Of a DNA stretch of 9,375 nucleotides, positions 1-7,504 are shown one piece after another. The number at the start of each line of letters is the position of its first letter. Position 1 is the stretch's first letter. The position numbers and the translations under genes were made by a program. The DNA is from CAYHOI01 sp964358175. GTDB taxonomy: Bacteria; Margulisbacteria; Riflemargulisbacteria; GWF2-35-9. The stretch is from the NCBI GenBank assembly GCA_964358175.1, contig CAYHOI010000075.1, positions 1 to 9,375 of the forward strand, in the 5' to 3' direction. The notes under the pieces were generated by a model. The model was not told where the DNA came from, did no database searches, and saw only the letters and a program-made list of their open reading frames with translations.

Positions 1-16
1 AGAGAGGTGGCCAACA

Positions 17-36
17 GGCCGGAGAGAGGCGGAATT
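17..36 (+). repeat. Left copy of a 20-bp inverted repeat found at both window ends
   Basis: These 20 bases match the reverse complement of the last 20 bases of the window at 18 of 20 positions; the shared core is AGAGGCGGAATT. No other copy was seen by eye inside the window. It may be a dispersed repeat where an assembly broke, or the end of a larger mobile unit. Confidence 0.55.
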
Positions 37-83
37 TAGATGCGCTCGCCCTGATCTTCAAGTTTTCTGTTTTCTCGCCACAT

Positions 84-112
84 TTGAACTATCAGCTGTT
101 TTATGTTATGAA
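84..112 (+). promoter_or_regulatory. Possible sigma-70 promoter of the AlbA_2-LeuCD-like-argJ operon
   Basis: TTGAAC (84-89) and TATGAA (107-112) are separated by 17 nt, and each matches four of six consensus bases. Transcription would begin near 119, only a few bases before the ATG at 122. No Shine-Dalgarno precedes that ATG, so the transcript could be nearly leaderless. The match is modest and the stretch is AT-rich, so chance is possible. Confidence 0.35.
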
Positions 113-121
113 TAATAAATA

Positions 122-730
122 ATGCCTTGGAAAGATATCGTAGATTGTTTGCGAGAGGGGGAAGGCTCTCAGGTTGAATTTCTCTCCAGCGTAGGCTCTG
201 CGGAAGAATTAGTGAAATATTGCATTGCCTTTCTGAACCAATCTGGCGGAAAAATCATCATCGGTATCGACGACAAAAACAATCACCTTGTGGGGAGCAA
301 CATCTCAAGAAACTTCATCGATCAAGCCATCCAAAAGATTGACCCCGCCCCCTCCCTCTCAGTTGATGAGGTTAAGCGTCTGGATAAAACACTTCTCCTG
401 ATCACGATTCCGCCTGGTCAAAGCAAGCCGTACTCTTACCGCCACAAGTATTATCAACGCTCTGGCGCAGAAAATAAGCGTGTCAACAAAGAGGAAATAA
501 TCCGACAGGGAGATACAACGTCCACCTCAATGAGTCTCCTCAATACGCGCCAACATCGAGTTCTGGCCTACTTAAAGACCCATGACCATATTACAAACCG
601 TGTCTTCAGGGAACTTTACAAAGTTTCACACAAAACTGCTCACTTAGAGCTGAGTGAGCTTCTGGCTCAATGCCTCATCACCAAATTCGGCCAAGGCCGA
701 AATACTGCCTATAAGTCAGCCGAACAATGA
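122..730 (+). CDS. AlbA_2/Schlafen-type domain protein with C-terminal winged helix, putative regulator
   Basis: This 202-residue protein has the AlbA_2 (Schlafen/divergent AAA-4) domain over residues ~10-130. The acidic E14/E19 segment, the glycine-rich core with SGGKIIIGID (41-50), and the closing YYQRSGAENKR...EEI block (110-126) are all visible. Residues ~139-198 look like a winged helix-turn-helix (NTRQHRVLAYL, then a recognition-helix-like segment and an NTAY wing). Many relatives are annotated as transcriptional regulators and carry a larger C-terminal ATPase-like domain, which is absent here. No ribosome binding site is seen before the ATG. The stop overlaps the next start as ATGA, so it is probably co-transcribed and translationally coupled with the isomerase-like genes. 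Control of this operon or nucleic-acid binding is inferred; Schlafen-type nuclease activity cannot be excluded. Confidence 0.8.
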   Translation: MPWKDIVDCLREGEGSQVEFLSSVGSAEELVKYCIAFLNQSGGKIIIGIDDKNNHLVGSNISRNFIDQAIQKIDPAPSLSVDEVKRLDKTLLLITIPPGQSKPYSYRHKYYQRSGAENKRVNKEEIIRQGDTTSTSMSLLNTRQHRVLAYLKTHDHITNRVFRELYKVSHKTAHLELSELLAQCLITKFGQGRNTAYKSAEQ

Positions 731-1947
731 GGGGAACCGTTCTCGACAAGATCCTGCGAAGCCACTCGCATGCCAAAACGATACAGCCTGACGAGGTTAT
801 TCCCCTCCACATTGATACCTTGCTTATTCCAGACAATGCCGCCATGCCTATTTTTGAGATTATGGAACATGAATACCTTAAACCTCAGCACAAGAATATA
901 TACTTGGCACTCACCCACTATCATTATCAGCACGAACCTGGATATAGCCAAAAACAAAGACGAATCATTGACCTCGCAAGAAAATATCAGTTTCATATCC
1001 TAGATAACAATAAGGGGCTCTGGAATACAAATCTCTGGGAAAAAGGCATCATTCGTCCAGGCTCAACCTTCCTAGCACGCGACTCAACGGTTAACTACTT
1101 CGCACCTCTGAACAACCTAAACATCAGCTCCGGCATACACGATATTTTCAAGACCATCGTCACACAAACCTATGACTTTGTGGTTCCAGAGGTGATTAAA
1201 GTAACTCTCACCGGATTACTTCATCCCTACGTAGGGGGGAAAGACATTGCCTTATTTCTTAAACGAGAACTTTCTAATCTTGTGGTTAGCCGTTCATTTA
1301 TACTTGAATTTGCGGGCCCACTTCTTTCGCAACTTTCTGATCAGGATTTATTTGACTTGTCCCTTCATCATTACACGATGAATCGTGCTGCGTTCATTTT
1401 TCCCCCACTCCCTCAAATAATCCAAGATCATGAAGGGGTTTTCCCCGACGATATTGCTGAATACCACAAGTCCTACGGCTTTGATCTTACGGAATTAACC
1501 TCGCTTATCGACGTCAACGGGGTGATTATGGAACTCTCAGAAATGGTCGGGAAACGCATCGATCGCATCTACATTGGCAACAGTGTTGGGGGTTCGCTCG
1601 ATGACATGAAATTTCTAGCCGAGGTTTTGCGGGATAAGAAGGTACTGGTTACCTGCTATATAACCCCCTCTTCCAACAAAGTGCTTCAACAGGCCACTGA
1701 GCAAGGATACCTATCAACTATTCTCCATAGTGGATGCATTCTGCTCACCCCTGCAACCGGAATTTGTTCCGCGATAAATGATCATGTCCCCCTCGCAGGA
1801 GACATAGTTCTGGCCACCGGGTATAATGACTTATCGATACAGCTCAAGGAGGTTGTCGGATCCTTCTATAATGCCTCTATCAGCACTGTTATCGCAAGTG
1901 CGATTACAGGCGTTATCACACCGATTGAGGAGATTTTGGGATGCTAA
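727..1947 (+). CDS. Degenerate aconitase/3-isopropylmalate dehydratase large-subunit (LeuC-like) protein
   Basis: This 406-residue protein is collinear with bacterial/archaeal-type LeuC/homoaconitase large subunits, which are usually ~420 residues. Matching blocks are an N-terminal DKILRSH...PDEVIPLHID, VPEVIKVTLTG (153-163), IYIGNSVGGSLDDMKFLAEV (281-300) and a C-terminal ASAITGVITP. Key catalytic positions are changed. DSH becomes D119-S120-T121. The cluster motif SCTNGR becomes N285-S286-V287-G288-G289-S290. CGPC becomes T344-G345-I346-C347. The SNRNF arginine loop becomes GYNDL (365-369). Only one of the three [4Fe-4S] ligands (C347) survives. The reading frame is intact and continues into a small-subunit partner 15 nt downstream, so it appears maintained rather than decayed. 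Ordinary LeuC activity is unlikely. It may use other chemistry, bind a ligand, or be a structural pseudoenzyme. Translation probably couples to the upstream gene through ATGA. Confidence 0.85.
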   Translation: MRGTVLDKILRSHSHAKTIQPDEVIPLHIDTLLIPDNAAMPIFEIMEHEYLKPQHKNIYLALTHYHYQHEPGYSQKQRRIIDLARKYQFHILDNNKGLWNTNLWEKGIIRPGSTFLARDSTVNYFAPLNNLNISSGIHDIFKTIVTQTYDFVVPEVIKVTLTGLLHPYVGGKDIALFLKRELSNLVVSRSFILEFAGPLLSQLSDQDLFDLSLHHYTMNRAAFIFPPLPQIIQDHEGVFPDDIAEYHKSYGFDLTELTSLIDVNGVIMELSEMVGKRIDRIYIGNSVGGSLDDMKFLAEVLRDKKVLVTCYITPSSNKVLQQATEQGYLSTILHSGCILLTPATGICSAINDHVPLAGDIVLATGYNDLSIQLKEVVGSFYNASISTVIASAITGVITPIEEILGC

Positions 1948-1962
1948 AAAGGATAAGCCCTT

Positions 1963-2466
1963 ATGAAAAATAAGAAAGATTTATTGTCAGGGAAGGCTTT
2001 GCGGGTCATCGGACCCATCTCAGCCAAAGATATTGTCAGCAATGACATGACCGAGTCTTATCACGATATCAGCAAAATCATCCCCTTTGAGAAGAAAATG
2101 CCCAACTTTATGGAGGATGTCTTTTCCCGCAACATCTTGGTGGCTGACGAGAATTTCGGATTCGCTTCCTCGAAAGAACTTCCAGCACTGGCCTTGCAAA
2201 AAAGCGGGGTTATCGCCATTGTCGCGAAATCATTTTTTGCGGGATTCTACAAAAACGCGTTTAGTATCGGACTGCTCTGTCTGATTGCCAACACAGATTA
2301 CATCGACGAAAATGATGATTTAAAAATCGACTTAAAGCTCTCCTTTATCCAGAATCGCACCAAGCAGTTGGGTATTAAAATTAAACCCCTCCGAAAATAT
2401 TTCTATAATCTGTATTTAAATGGCGGACTATTAAATACCCTGTTTTTGGAGGAGGAAAAACTATGA
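1963..2466 (+). CDS. Divergent LeuD-like (isopropylmalate isomerase small-subunit) protein
   Basis: This 167-residue protein has the length and swivel-domain pattern of LeuD/homoaconitase small subunits: RNILVADENFGFASSKELPA (56-75), then VIAIVAKSFFAGFYKNAF (83-100) and the closing GGLLNTL. The family hallmark GCGSSREHA reads GFASSKELP. The two serines (S69, S70), which include the expected catalytic base, are kept; the arginine is lysine (K71) and the histidine is leucine (L73). The N-terminal DNIDTD motif is also eroded (ISAKD). AAGGA lies 9 nt before the ATG. The stop overlaps the argJ start as ATGA. It presumably forms a heterodimer with the LeuC-like protein upstream. Parallel erosion in both partners points to one changed or lost activity, not random error. 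Confidence 0.85.
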   Translation: MKNKKDLLSGKALRVIGPISAKDIVSNDMTESYHDISKIIPFEKKMPNFMEDVFSRNILVADENFGFASSKELPALALQKSGVIAIVAKSFFAGFYKNAFSIGLLCLIANTDYIDENDDLKIDLKLSFIQNRTKQLGIKIKPLRKYFYNLYLNGGLLNTLFLEEEKL

Positions 2467-3626
2467 AAAGTGTCAAAGGATTTCAATTCTCCGGAATACA
2501 TTCCGGCATCAAAAAGGAAAATAAGGATCTTGCCTTGATCTATGCTCCAGATGGCGCAAGTTTCGCAAGCGTAACCACGACAAATAAATTCGCTGCACCA
2601 GGGGTTCATTACACAAGAGCAATTACAAAAAATGAAACCCTCCTCAAAGCTATTCTTGTCAACAGCGGCAATGCAAACGCTCTCACGGGAGAAAGGGGCA
2701 CACAGGATATCTTGACGCTTCTTCGCACCCTGGGAGAACATATCAATGTAAAGCCCACACAAGGTCTTGCGCTTTCTACGGGAATCATTGGGAAATTTCT
2801 TCCCGTCGGCATTATGCAAGAGGCGATGCTCAAGCTCACCCAATCCCTTACTGATAATCCTGAATCGTTCGCAACAGCAATCATGACCACTGATCTCGTC
2901 CCCAAAATCGTGTACCATCAATGGGAGAGTGAAGGAGAGACGTTCTCTATCCTTGGTATCGCTAAGGGCAGCGGAATGATCCAACCCAATATGGCGACCA
3001 TGTTCTCGTTTATCCTGACCGATGCAACCATCGACTCTTCAACCCTTCGACAAATGATCCCTGACATTGCCGACAAATCGTTTAACGCGATCTCGGTAGA
3101 TGGAGACGCGTCGACCAATGATTCCTTTCTTCTCCTCGCAAGCAACAAAAAGGCTCAGATTACGGCCAAGAATCTTGCGGATTTTCAAACCGAATTAACC
3201 AACGTTGCTATTCAATTGGCACAGAAAATTGTTCGTGATGGCGAGGGGGCGACAAAGTTTGTTGAAGTTCGAATTCTCTGCGCCAAGACCGTTTCGGAGG
3301 CTCGAAAGATGTTTCAGGCTATTGCGACATCCCCCCTAGTCAAAACAGCATGGTTCGGACAAAACCCCAATTTTGGAAGGATACTTTGTACGATTGGAAA
3401 ACTGGACACCTCGCTCGATCCAGAAATCGTGGATTTGCAGCTAGGGCCTCATTATGTCGTCAAGCAAGGTGCAGCCGTGGACACGCCGAAGTCGTTACTG
3501 GACACCTATATGCAGCAACCAGATCTTTGCATCACCGTAACCCTTCATCAAGGGGATGCCTGTTTCACCGGCTGGACCACTGACCTTTCCTATGACTACG
3601 TTAAGATTAACGCAGAGTACAATTAG
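2463..3626 (+). CDS. argJ: Glutamate N-acetyltransferase / ornithine acetyltransferase
   Basis: ArgJ transfers the acetyl group of N-acetylornithine to glutamate in the cyclic arginine pathway; some forms also use acetyl-CoA. The 387 residues span the family. Visible are NSGNANA (67-73), STGIIG (105-110) and the self-cleavage motif KGSGMIQPNMATM (168-180), where cleavage before T179 would free the nucleophile of the beta chain. Also present are SVDGDASTND (211-220), DGEGATKF, SPLVKTAWFGQNPNFGRI and the C-terminal YDYVKINAEY. The last residues are slightly shorter than usual. GGAGGAGG (2448-2455), 7 nt before ATG, is the best ribosome site in the operon. Its company is odd: no other arginine gene, but a degenerate LeuCD-like pair. 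It could be the normal arginine enzyme or, as with OAT2 near clavulanate genes, a paralogue serving a special pathway. Confidence 0.93.
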   Translation: MKSVKGFQFSGIHSGIKKENKDLALIYAPDGASFASVTTTNKFAAPGVHYTRAITKNETLLKAILVNSGNANALTGERGTQDILTLLRTLGEHINVKPTQGLALSTGIIGKFLPVGIMQEAMLKLTQSLTDNPESFATAIMTTDLVPKIVYHQWESEGETFSILGIAKGSGMIQPNMATMFSFILTDATIDSSTLRQMIPDIADKSFNAISVDGDASTNDSFLLLASNKKAQITAKNLADFQTELTNVAIQLAQKIVRDGEGATKFVEVRILCAKTVSEARKMFQAIATSPLVKTAWFGQNPNFGRILCTIGKLDTSLDPEIVDLQLGPHYVVKQGAAVDTPKSLLDTYMQQPDLCITVTLHQGDACFTGWTTDLSYDYVKINAEYN

Positions 3627-4369
3627 CCCACTTCAAAATCACAAAGAATCGGGAGGTGGTCTGAGAATGTGGCCTCATGACAGACCTTCCAGCGTAGCAC
3701 TTTGACCTCGGGACTATGCAGAATAAAATCAAGCTGTCGACTTGGTTTGTGACTCGGATAGGTTGGATGATTCATCCTGTTCAGGCTTAATAGACCCGTT
3801 GCGCCCAGAAAGAGGTCAATCTCTCCAGCTCCCCAAAAAGCATTCAAATCGCCTGCAACAATCACAGGCTTTCGCACTTGCGCAATAATCTGATGCAATT
3901 GACCCAACTGAAACTGACGGCTTCGAAAGGAGAGAGACAAATGCACCAGAAAAATAGTGACCTCCTCAAGTTCCAGTTCGATGGCAAGACGTTTAATCCC
4001 TTTGTCAAAGAAATGAATCGTTTTATTCACGATCGTGGGGCGAGTCAAAAAGGCATTTCCCTGCTTTCTCATGATCGGAATACTGTGTGCAAATGATTGC
4101 TCATGATATTTTGAATTGTAGCTAGGTTCATATCCCAATTCGGCAGAAATATTCTCCACCTGACAACGGCTCCCTGTTCGATAAGATCCGCTATCCACTT
4201 CGATCAATCCCACGATATCCGGATTGCAACTCGCAATAAACCCTGTAATTTTACTAATGTTTCGACCGGTTCTTCTCAAAAAACCGCTAAAAGGAAGTGG
4301 CCAATGAAAAGTCCATCCACTGCCCGTTCCATAACGAATATTGTAAAGCATAAAGCTGTAGGTCTTCAT
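3623..4369 (-). CDS. Endonuclease/exonuclease/phosphatase (EEP) family metal-dependent hydrolase
   Basis: This 248-residue protein has the full catalytic set of the EEP fold: N10 in LYNIRYG, E57 in GLIEVDSG, H143 in VHLSLS, D174 and N176 in VAGDLNAF, D214 in QLDFIL, and D237-H238 in SDHLPI. Members cleave phosphodiester bonds in DNA, RNA, phospholipids or inositol phosphates using Mg2+. No signal peptide or added domain is visible, so a cytoplasmic enzyme of unknown substrate is likely. It starts 6 nt after the thiL stop, with only a weak ribosome site, suggesting it is the last gene of the minus-strand operon. Its TAA shares bases with the argJ TAG on the opposite strand. Substrate cannot be told from sequence. 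Confidence 0.88.
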   Translation of the reverse strand: MKTYSFMLYNIRYGTGSGWTFHWPLPFSGFLRRTGRNISKITGFIASCNPDIVGLIEVDSGSYRTGSRCQVENISAELGYEPSYNSKYHEQSFAHSIPIMRKQGNAFLTRPTIVNKTIHFFDKGIKRLAIELELEEVTIFLVHLSLSFRSRQFQLGQLHQIIAQVRKPVIVAGDLNAFWGAGEIDLFLGATGLLSLNRMNHPTYPSHKPSRQLDFILHSPEVKVLRWKVCHEATFSDHLPILCDFEVG

Positions 4370-4375
4370 GGAGTG

Positions 4376-5344
4376 TTATAGATTAATATTCTTTCCAAAA
4401 TGATCAAACCCTGCGGGAAGTTCCCTTATTTTGCCAAGTTCATCCAGATAGAGACAATCCAAACTCGAGGTCATTTCGCCAATCACGGTCAGCGGTGTTT
4501 TCAGAGCGTAATGGTTATAGAGCATACGCAATTTCTTGGGCGTAATGGTAAACATCAGCTCATAATCCTCCCCACCGCGCATCGCACAGTCCAGAAGAGG
4601 CTGATCCAGTTGATCTCGACAACCCAAGGCTTCCTCCTGATAGGGAATTTTGGTCGCATCAATTCTCACGCCTAGCTTACTTTCTTTGGCCAAATGACGA
4701 GCCTCGGAGGCAATCCCGTCACTGATGTCAATCATAGCATTGGCATAGGGCTTAATCTGAAGAGCCTCAGAAACTCTCGCTTGGGGCAAAGCCAAACGAT
4801 TAAACAAAGCTTGTGGAGGCACAGCCCCCTTTTTCAGCATGAGCCTCGCGACACAAGCCGATCCGATCGTCCCTGTGACCACAACGAGATCACCCGCCTT
4901 CGCACCATGGCGAAACAACAATTTCCCGCGACCATATCCATACAGCCCGACCGTTATCGATAGCGTAAGCCCATGTGTCACATTTCCGCCTAGGAGAGAA
5001 ATCTGATATTTTTGGGATGACTTCTTGACACCCTCGTACATTTTTCTGAGCCATTCCGGGGGGGTCTGATCATCAATAATCAAAGACAAGAAAAGATGGG
5101 CAGGTTCGCCTCCCATTGCAGCGATATCGCTCACATTGCTCTCTATAAGACGCTCTCCGATTTGTTCCGGCGAAAACCAGCTCTTGAAGAAATGATCGCC
5201 CTCCACCATCGCATCGGTCGTAAAGAGAACGGTCTCACGCCCCTCTTTCCAGACGGCACAATCGTCGCCGATTCCTTGAACCACATGGGCATGATATTGC
5301 GGAAAACCATCCGTCAGATAATCAATCAGTTCGAACTCATTCAT
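4376..5344 (-). CDS. thiL: Thiamine-monophosphate kinase
   Basis: ThiL phosphorylates thiamine monophosphate with ATP to give thiamine diphosphate, the active cofactor. The 322 residues match the family length and show GIGDDCAV (24-31), FTTDAMVEGDHF (41-52), SDIAAMGG (72-79), RLALPQARV (183-191), IDISDGI (205-211), RGGEDYEL (256-263) and the C-terminal GFDHFG. The LGGD segment reads LGGNV (118-122), replacing one frequently acidic Mg2+-site residue; I would not infer inactivity from this alone. The gene starts 7 nt after the thiC-type stop and is followed 6 nt later by the EEP hydrolase. Its position right behind the ThiC-type gene supports a role in thiamine supply. Confidence 0.94.
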   Translation of the reverse strand: MNEFELIDYLTDGFPQYHAHVVQGIGDDCAVWKEGRETVLFTTDAMVEGDHFFKSWFSPEQIGERLIESNVSDIAAMGGEPAHLFLSLIIDDQTPPEWLRKMYEGVKKSSQKYQISLLGGNVTHGLTLSITVGLYGYGRGKLLFRHGAKAGDLVVVTGTIGSACVARLMLKKGAVPPQALFNRLALPQARVSEALQIKPYANAMIDISDGIASEARHLAKESKLGVRIDATKIPYQEEALGCRDQLDQPLLDCAMRGGEDYELMFTITPKKLRMLYNHYALKTPLTVIGEMTSSLDCLYLDELGKIRELPAGFDHFGKNINL

Positions 5345-5351
5345 GCCCAGC

Positions 5352-6569
5352 TCATTTCAAGGCACAAAACTCGCCACACATGGTGCACGCATCAAGATCT
5401 TGCGGGATAGCCTGTCTGTATTTATCGAAGGAATCTGGATCCAGGGCATGCTTTTTCTGCCCCTCCCAGTCAAGGTTCGCTCTGGCCGTAGACATCGCAC
5501 GATCACGTTCCCATCCCTTACCTCGCGTAAGATCAGCTGCATGTGCCGCAATTTTGAAGGCCATGATTCCGTCCTTCACATCGGCAAGATTCGGGAGAGC
5601 CAAGTGTTCGGAGGGGGTCACATAGCAGAGAAAATCCGCACCATTCACGGCCGCCATGGTCGCACCAATCGCTGAGGTAATATGGTCGTATCCTGGCGCG
5701 ATATCCGTGACCAGTGGGCCTAACACGTAAAAAGGCGCGCCATGACAATACTCCTTTTGCAGTTCCATATTGAGGGCAATTTTGTGAAAGGGAATATGCC
5801 CTGGACCCTCTACCATACACTGTACACCTGCTGACCGGCATCGAAGAACCAATTCCCCGATATTCTTTAACTCCTCAATTTGAGCCGCATCGGTCTCATC
5901 AATAATCGTGGCTGGCCGCATTCCATCCCCAAGCGAAATAGTCATGTTGTACTCCCGACAAACTTCCATAATGCGGTCGAAATGGTCATACAGGAAGTTC
6001 TCCTTGTTGTGTTTTTTCATCCATTTCATAAGCATCGATCCTCCGCGACTTGTCACGGGAATCAAACGTGATTTCACCAGCTCAAGATGGTTTTGCAACA
6101 ACCCTGCATGAATAACTACAAAATCAACGCCATCTTTGCCATTTTCCTCCAGTATTTTAAGGAAAGGATCAATCATCTTTTCAGGACTATCCTGGTGGCG
6201 ATAGAATAGCTCATACAAAGGCACTGTCCCCAAGGGAATATAAGTAGAATGGGCAATCCGACGTCGCAACGAACCAATGGAGTCCCCCAGCGACAAATCC
6301 ATGATTGCATCCACGTTATAGCGTTCACACAGCCTCACCTTCTCCATCTCAAGCTCCACATCCTGACAAACCGAAGATACACCGATATTCGCATTAATTT
6401 TGACCGTAAGCCCTTTGCCCACACCGAGTGGCTTCACCCCTGGATGGTGCGGATTACAGAGGATGACCCCCTCCCCTGCTACGATGAGCTGTTTTAATTG
6501 CTCAACGGGAATCTGCTCATCTTTGGCAACCTGCTTATATATCTCGGAGGCGATTTTTGGTAATTTCAT
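5352..6569 (-). CDS. thiC: ThiC-type radical SAM enzyme (phosphomethylpyrimidine synthase, short form)
   Basis: ThiC converts aminoimidazole ribotide to hydroxymethylpyrimidine phosphate, the pyrimidine half of thiamine. The 405 residues match the short form lacking the N-terminal extension of enteric ThiC. Family blocks include TVKINANIG (55-63), DLSLGD (91-96), SRGGSMLMKWM (174-184), SLGDGMRPA (212-220), EGPGHIP (254-260), GPLVTDIAPGYDH (284-296) and CYVTPSEHL (315-323). The C-terminal cluster motif is C395-X2-C398-X3-C402, one residue tighter than the CX2CX4C of long ThiC. The start overlaps the upstream stop as ATGA, with GGAG 7 nt before it. A main alternative is BzaF, the ThiC paralogue that makes 5-hydroxybenzimidazole for cobamides. 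The adjacent thiL favours thiamine, but sequence alone does not settle it. Confidence 0.9.
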   Translation of the reverse strand: MKLPKIASEIYKQVAKDEQIPVEQLKQLIVAGEGVILCNPHHPGVKPLGVGKGLTVKINANIGVSSVCQDVELEMEKVRLCERYNVDAIMDLSLGDSIGSLRRRIAHSTYIPLGTVPLYELFYRHQDSPEKMIDPFLKILEENGKDGVDFVVIHAGLLQNHLELVKSRLIPVTSRGGSMLMKWMKKHNKENFLYDHFDRIMEVCREYNMTISLGDGMRPATIIDETDAAQIEELKNIGELVLRCRSAGVQCMVEGPGHIPFHKIALNMELQKEYCHGAPFYVLGPLVTDIAPGYDHITSAIGATMAAVNGADFLCYVTPSEHLALPNLADVKDGIMAFKIAAHAADLTRGKGWERDRAMSTARANLDWEGQKKHALDPDSFDKYRQAIPQDLDACTMCGEFCALK

Positions 6570-7498
6570 GCTACTTCTCCTAACTGTGCTAACATTCCCC
6601 GCGCAGACATTTTTTCGGTGGGCAATCCAAATGTCTGGCAGTTGACGGTATTATACTTGAAATATTTATACTCGTAACAAAAAAAAGCCCAAGGCTCCAC
6701 TTGTAACCGGCCAAGTTTGATCACCAGGCGAATAAGCCAACGAGGAATCTTTAGCTGAAAAATCGGTTTTTTCTGATAGCTGGCCGCTACATCACGAATA
6801 AAGTCTTTATACAAAACATAGTCGTTTCCAAGCACATAATCATGCTCAGGCATCTCGTGATCCAGCATATGGGCGACAATACGAGCAATATCCTGCGTAT
6901 GGATGAAGTGAAATCCCAAATCGATATAGAAATATTTGAGCCAACGAATCTGATGGCGCATACGAGAAAGCCCTTCACCAATATGGGTAAAGGGGTGATG
7001 CTCATCTCCGCTGATAATGACGGTAGGAAAGACATGGATGATCTTGTCATGCAAGGAAGACGATTGCGCATCCAGATAGCACTCATACTTGGATTGCACA
7101 TAAGCCGTGCCTTGAGTCCTTGCCTCAGGGAGCAAGATATTCCCTCTTCCGAGAATGCTCGCGGTTGAGAACAGAATGATTTTCTGGATTCGCTTGAGGG
7201 CAAGGAGTGACAACATCTCTCGAACGGGAATAATGTTCGCATCCACGTGCCCGCACCAGTTGGTCGCCACATGGATCAGAAAATCTGTCTTTTGCAAGAT
7301 ATCAGATTGCTCATGAATATCCTCAAGATTTCCGAGAACCAGGGTCACATTCGAATACTGCGAAACATCAATCTTAAATTTGGAGGGATCCCGAAGAAGT
7401 CCATAAATATGATTTCGCTCATCGCGAGCCAGTTCCTCAATCAGATAATGGCCAACCGCCCCGGTCACGCCGGTGATAAAGATATTACGCACTTTCAA
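6566..7498 (-). CDS. NAD(P)-dependent epimerase/dehydratase (extended SDR family)
   Basis: This 310-residue protein has an N-terminal Rossmann fold with TGVTGAVG (9-16; GxxGxxG), a following loop LLRD (34-37), an active-site STAS (111-114) and the catalytic Y133-x3-K137 in YVQSKYE. These mark extended short-chain dehydrogenases acting on nucleotide sugars or related substrates. The substrate-binding C-terminal part (~165-310) is not diagnostic to me. The assigned start is TTG at 7496-7498, 6 nt after the coiled-coil gene stop; GTG two codons later is an alternative, and neither has a strong ribosome site. The end overlaps the ThiC-type gene as ATGA, so the two are probably translated together. 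A link to thiamine chemistry is not established; sharing a transcript may be incidental. Confidence 0.85.
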   Translation of the reverse strand: MKVRNIFITGVTGAVGHYLIEELARDERNHIYGLLRDPSKFKIDVSQYSNVTLVLGNLEDIHEQSDILQKTDFLIHVATNWCGHVDANIIPVREMLSLLALKRIQKIILFSTASILGRGNILLPEARTQGTAYVQSKYECYLDAQSSSLHDKIIHVFPTVIISGDEHHPFTHIGEGLSRMRHQIRWLKYFYIDLGFHFIHTQDIARIVAHMLDHEMPEHDYVLGNDYVLYKDFIRDVAASYQKKPIFQLKIPRWLIRLVIKLGRLQVEPWAFFCYEYKYFKYNTVNCQTFGLPTEKMSARGMLAQLGEVA

Positions 7499-7504
7499 GG
7501 GGGG

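Noticed and set aside
727..2466. Calling the pair leuC and leuD
   Set aside because: Key cluster and active-site residues are missing, so standard symbols would mislead.
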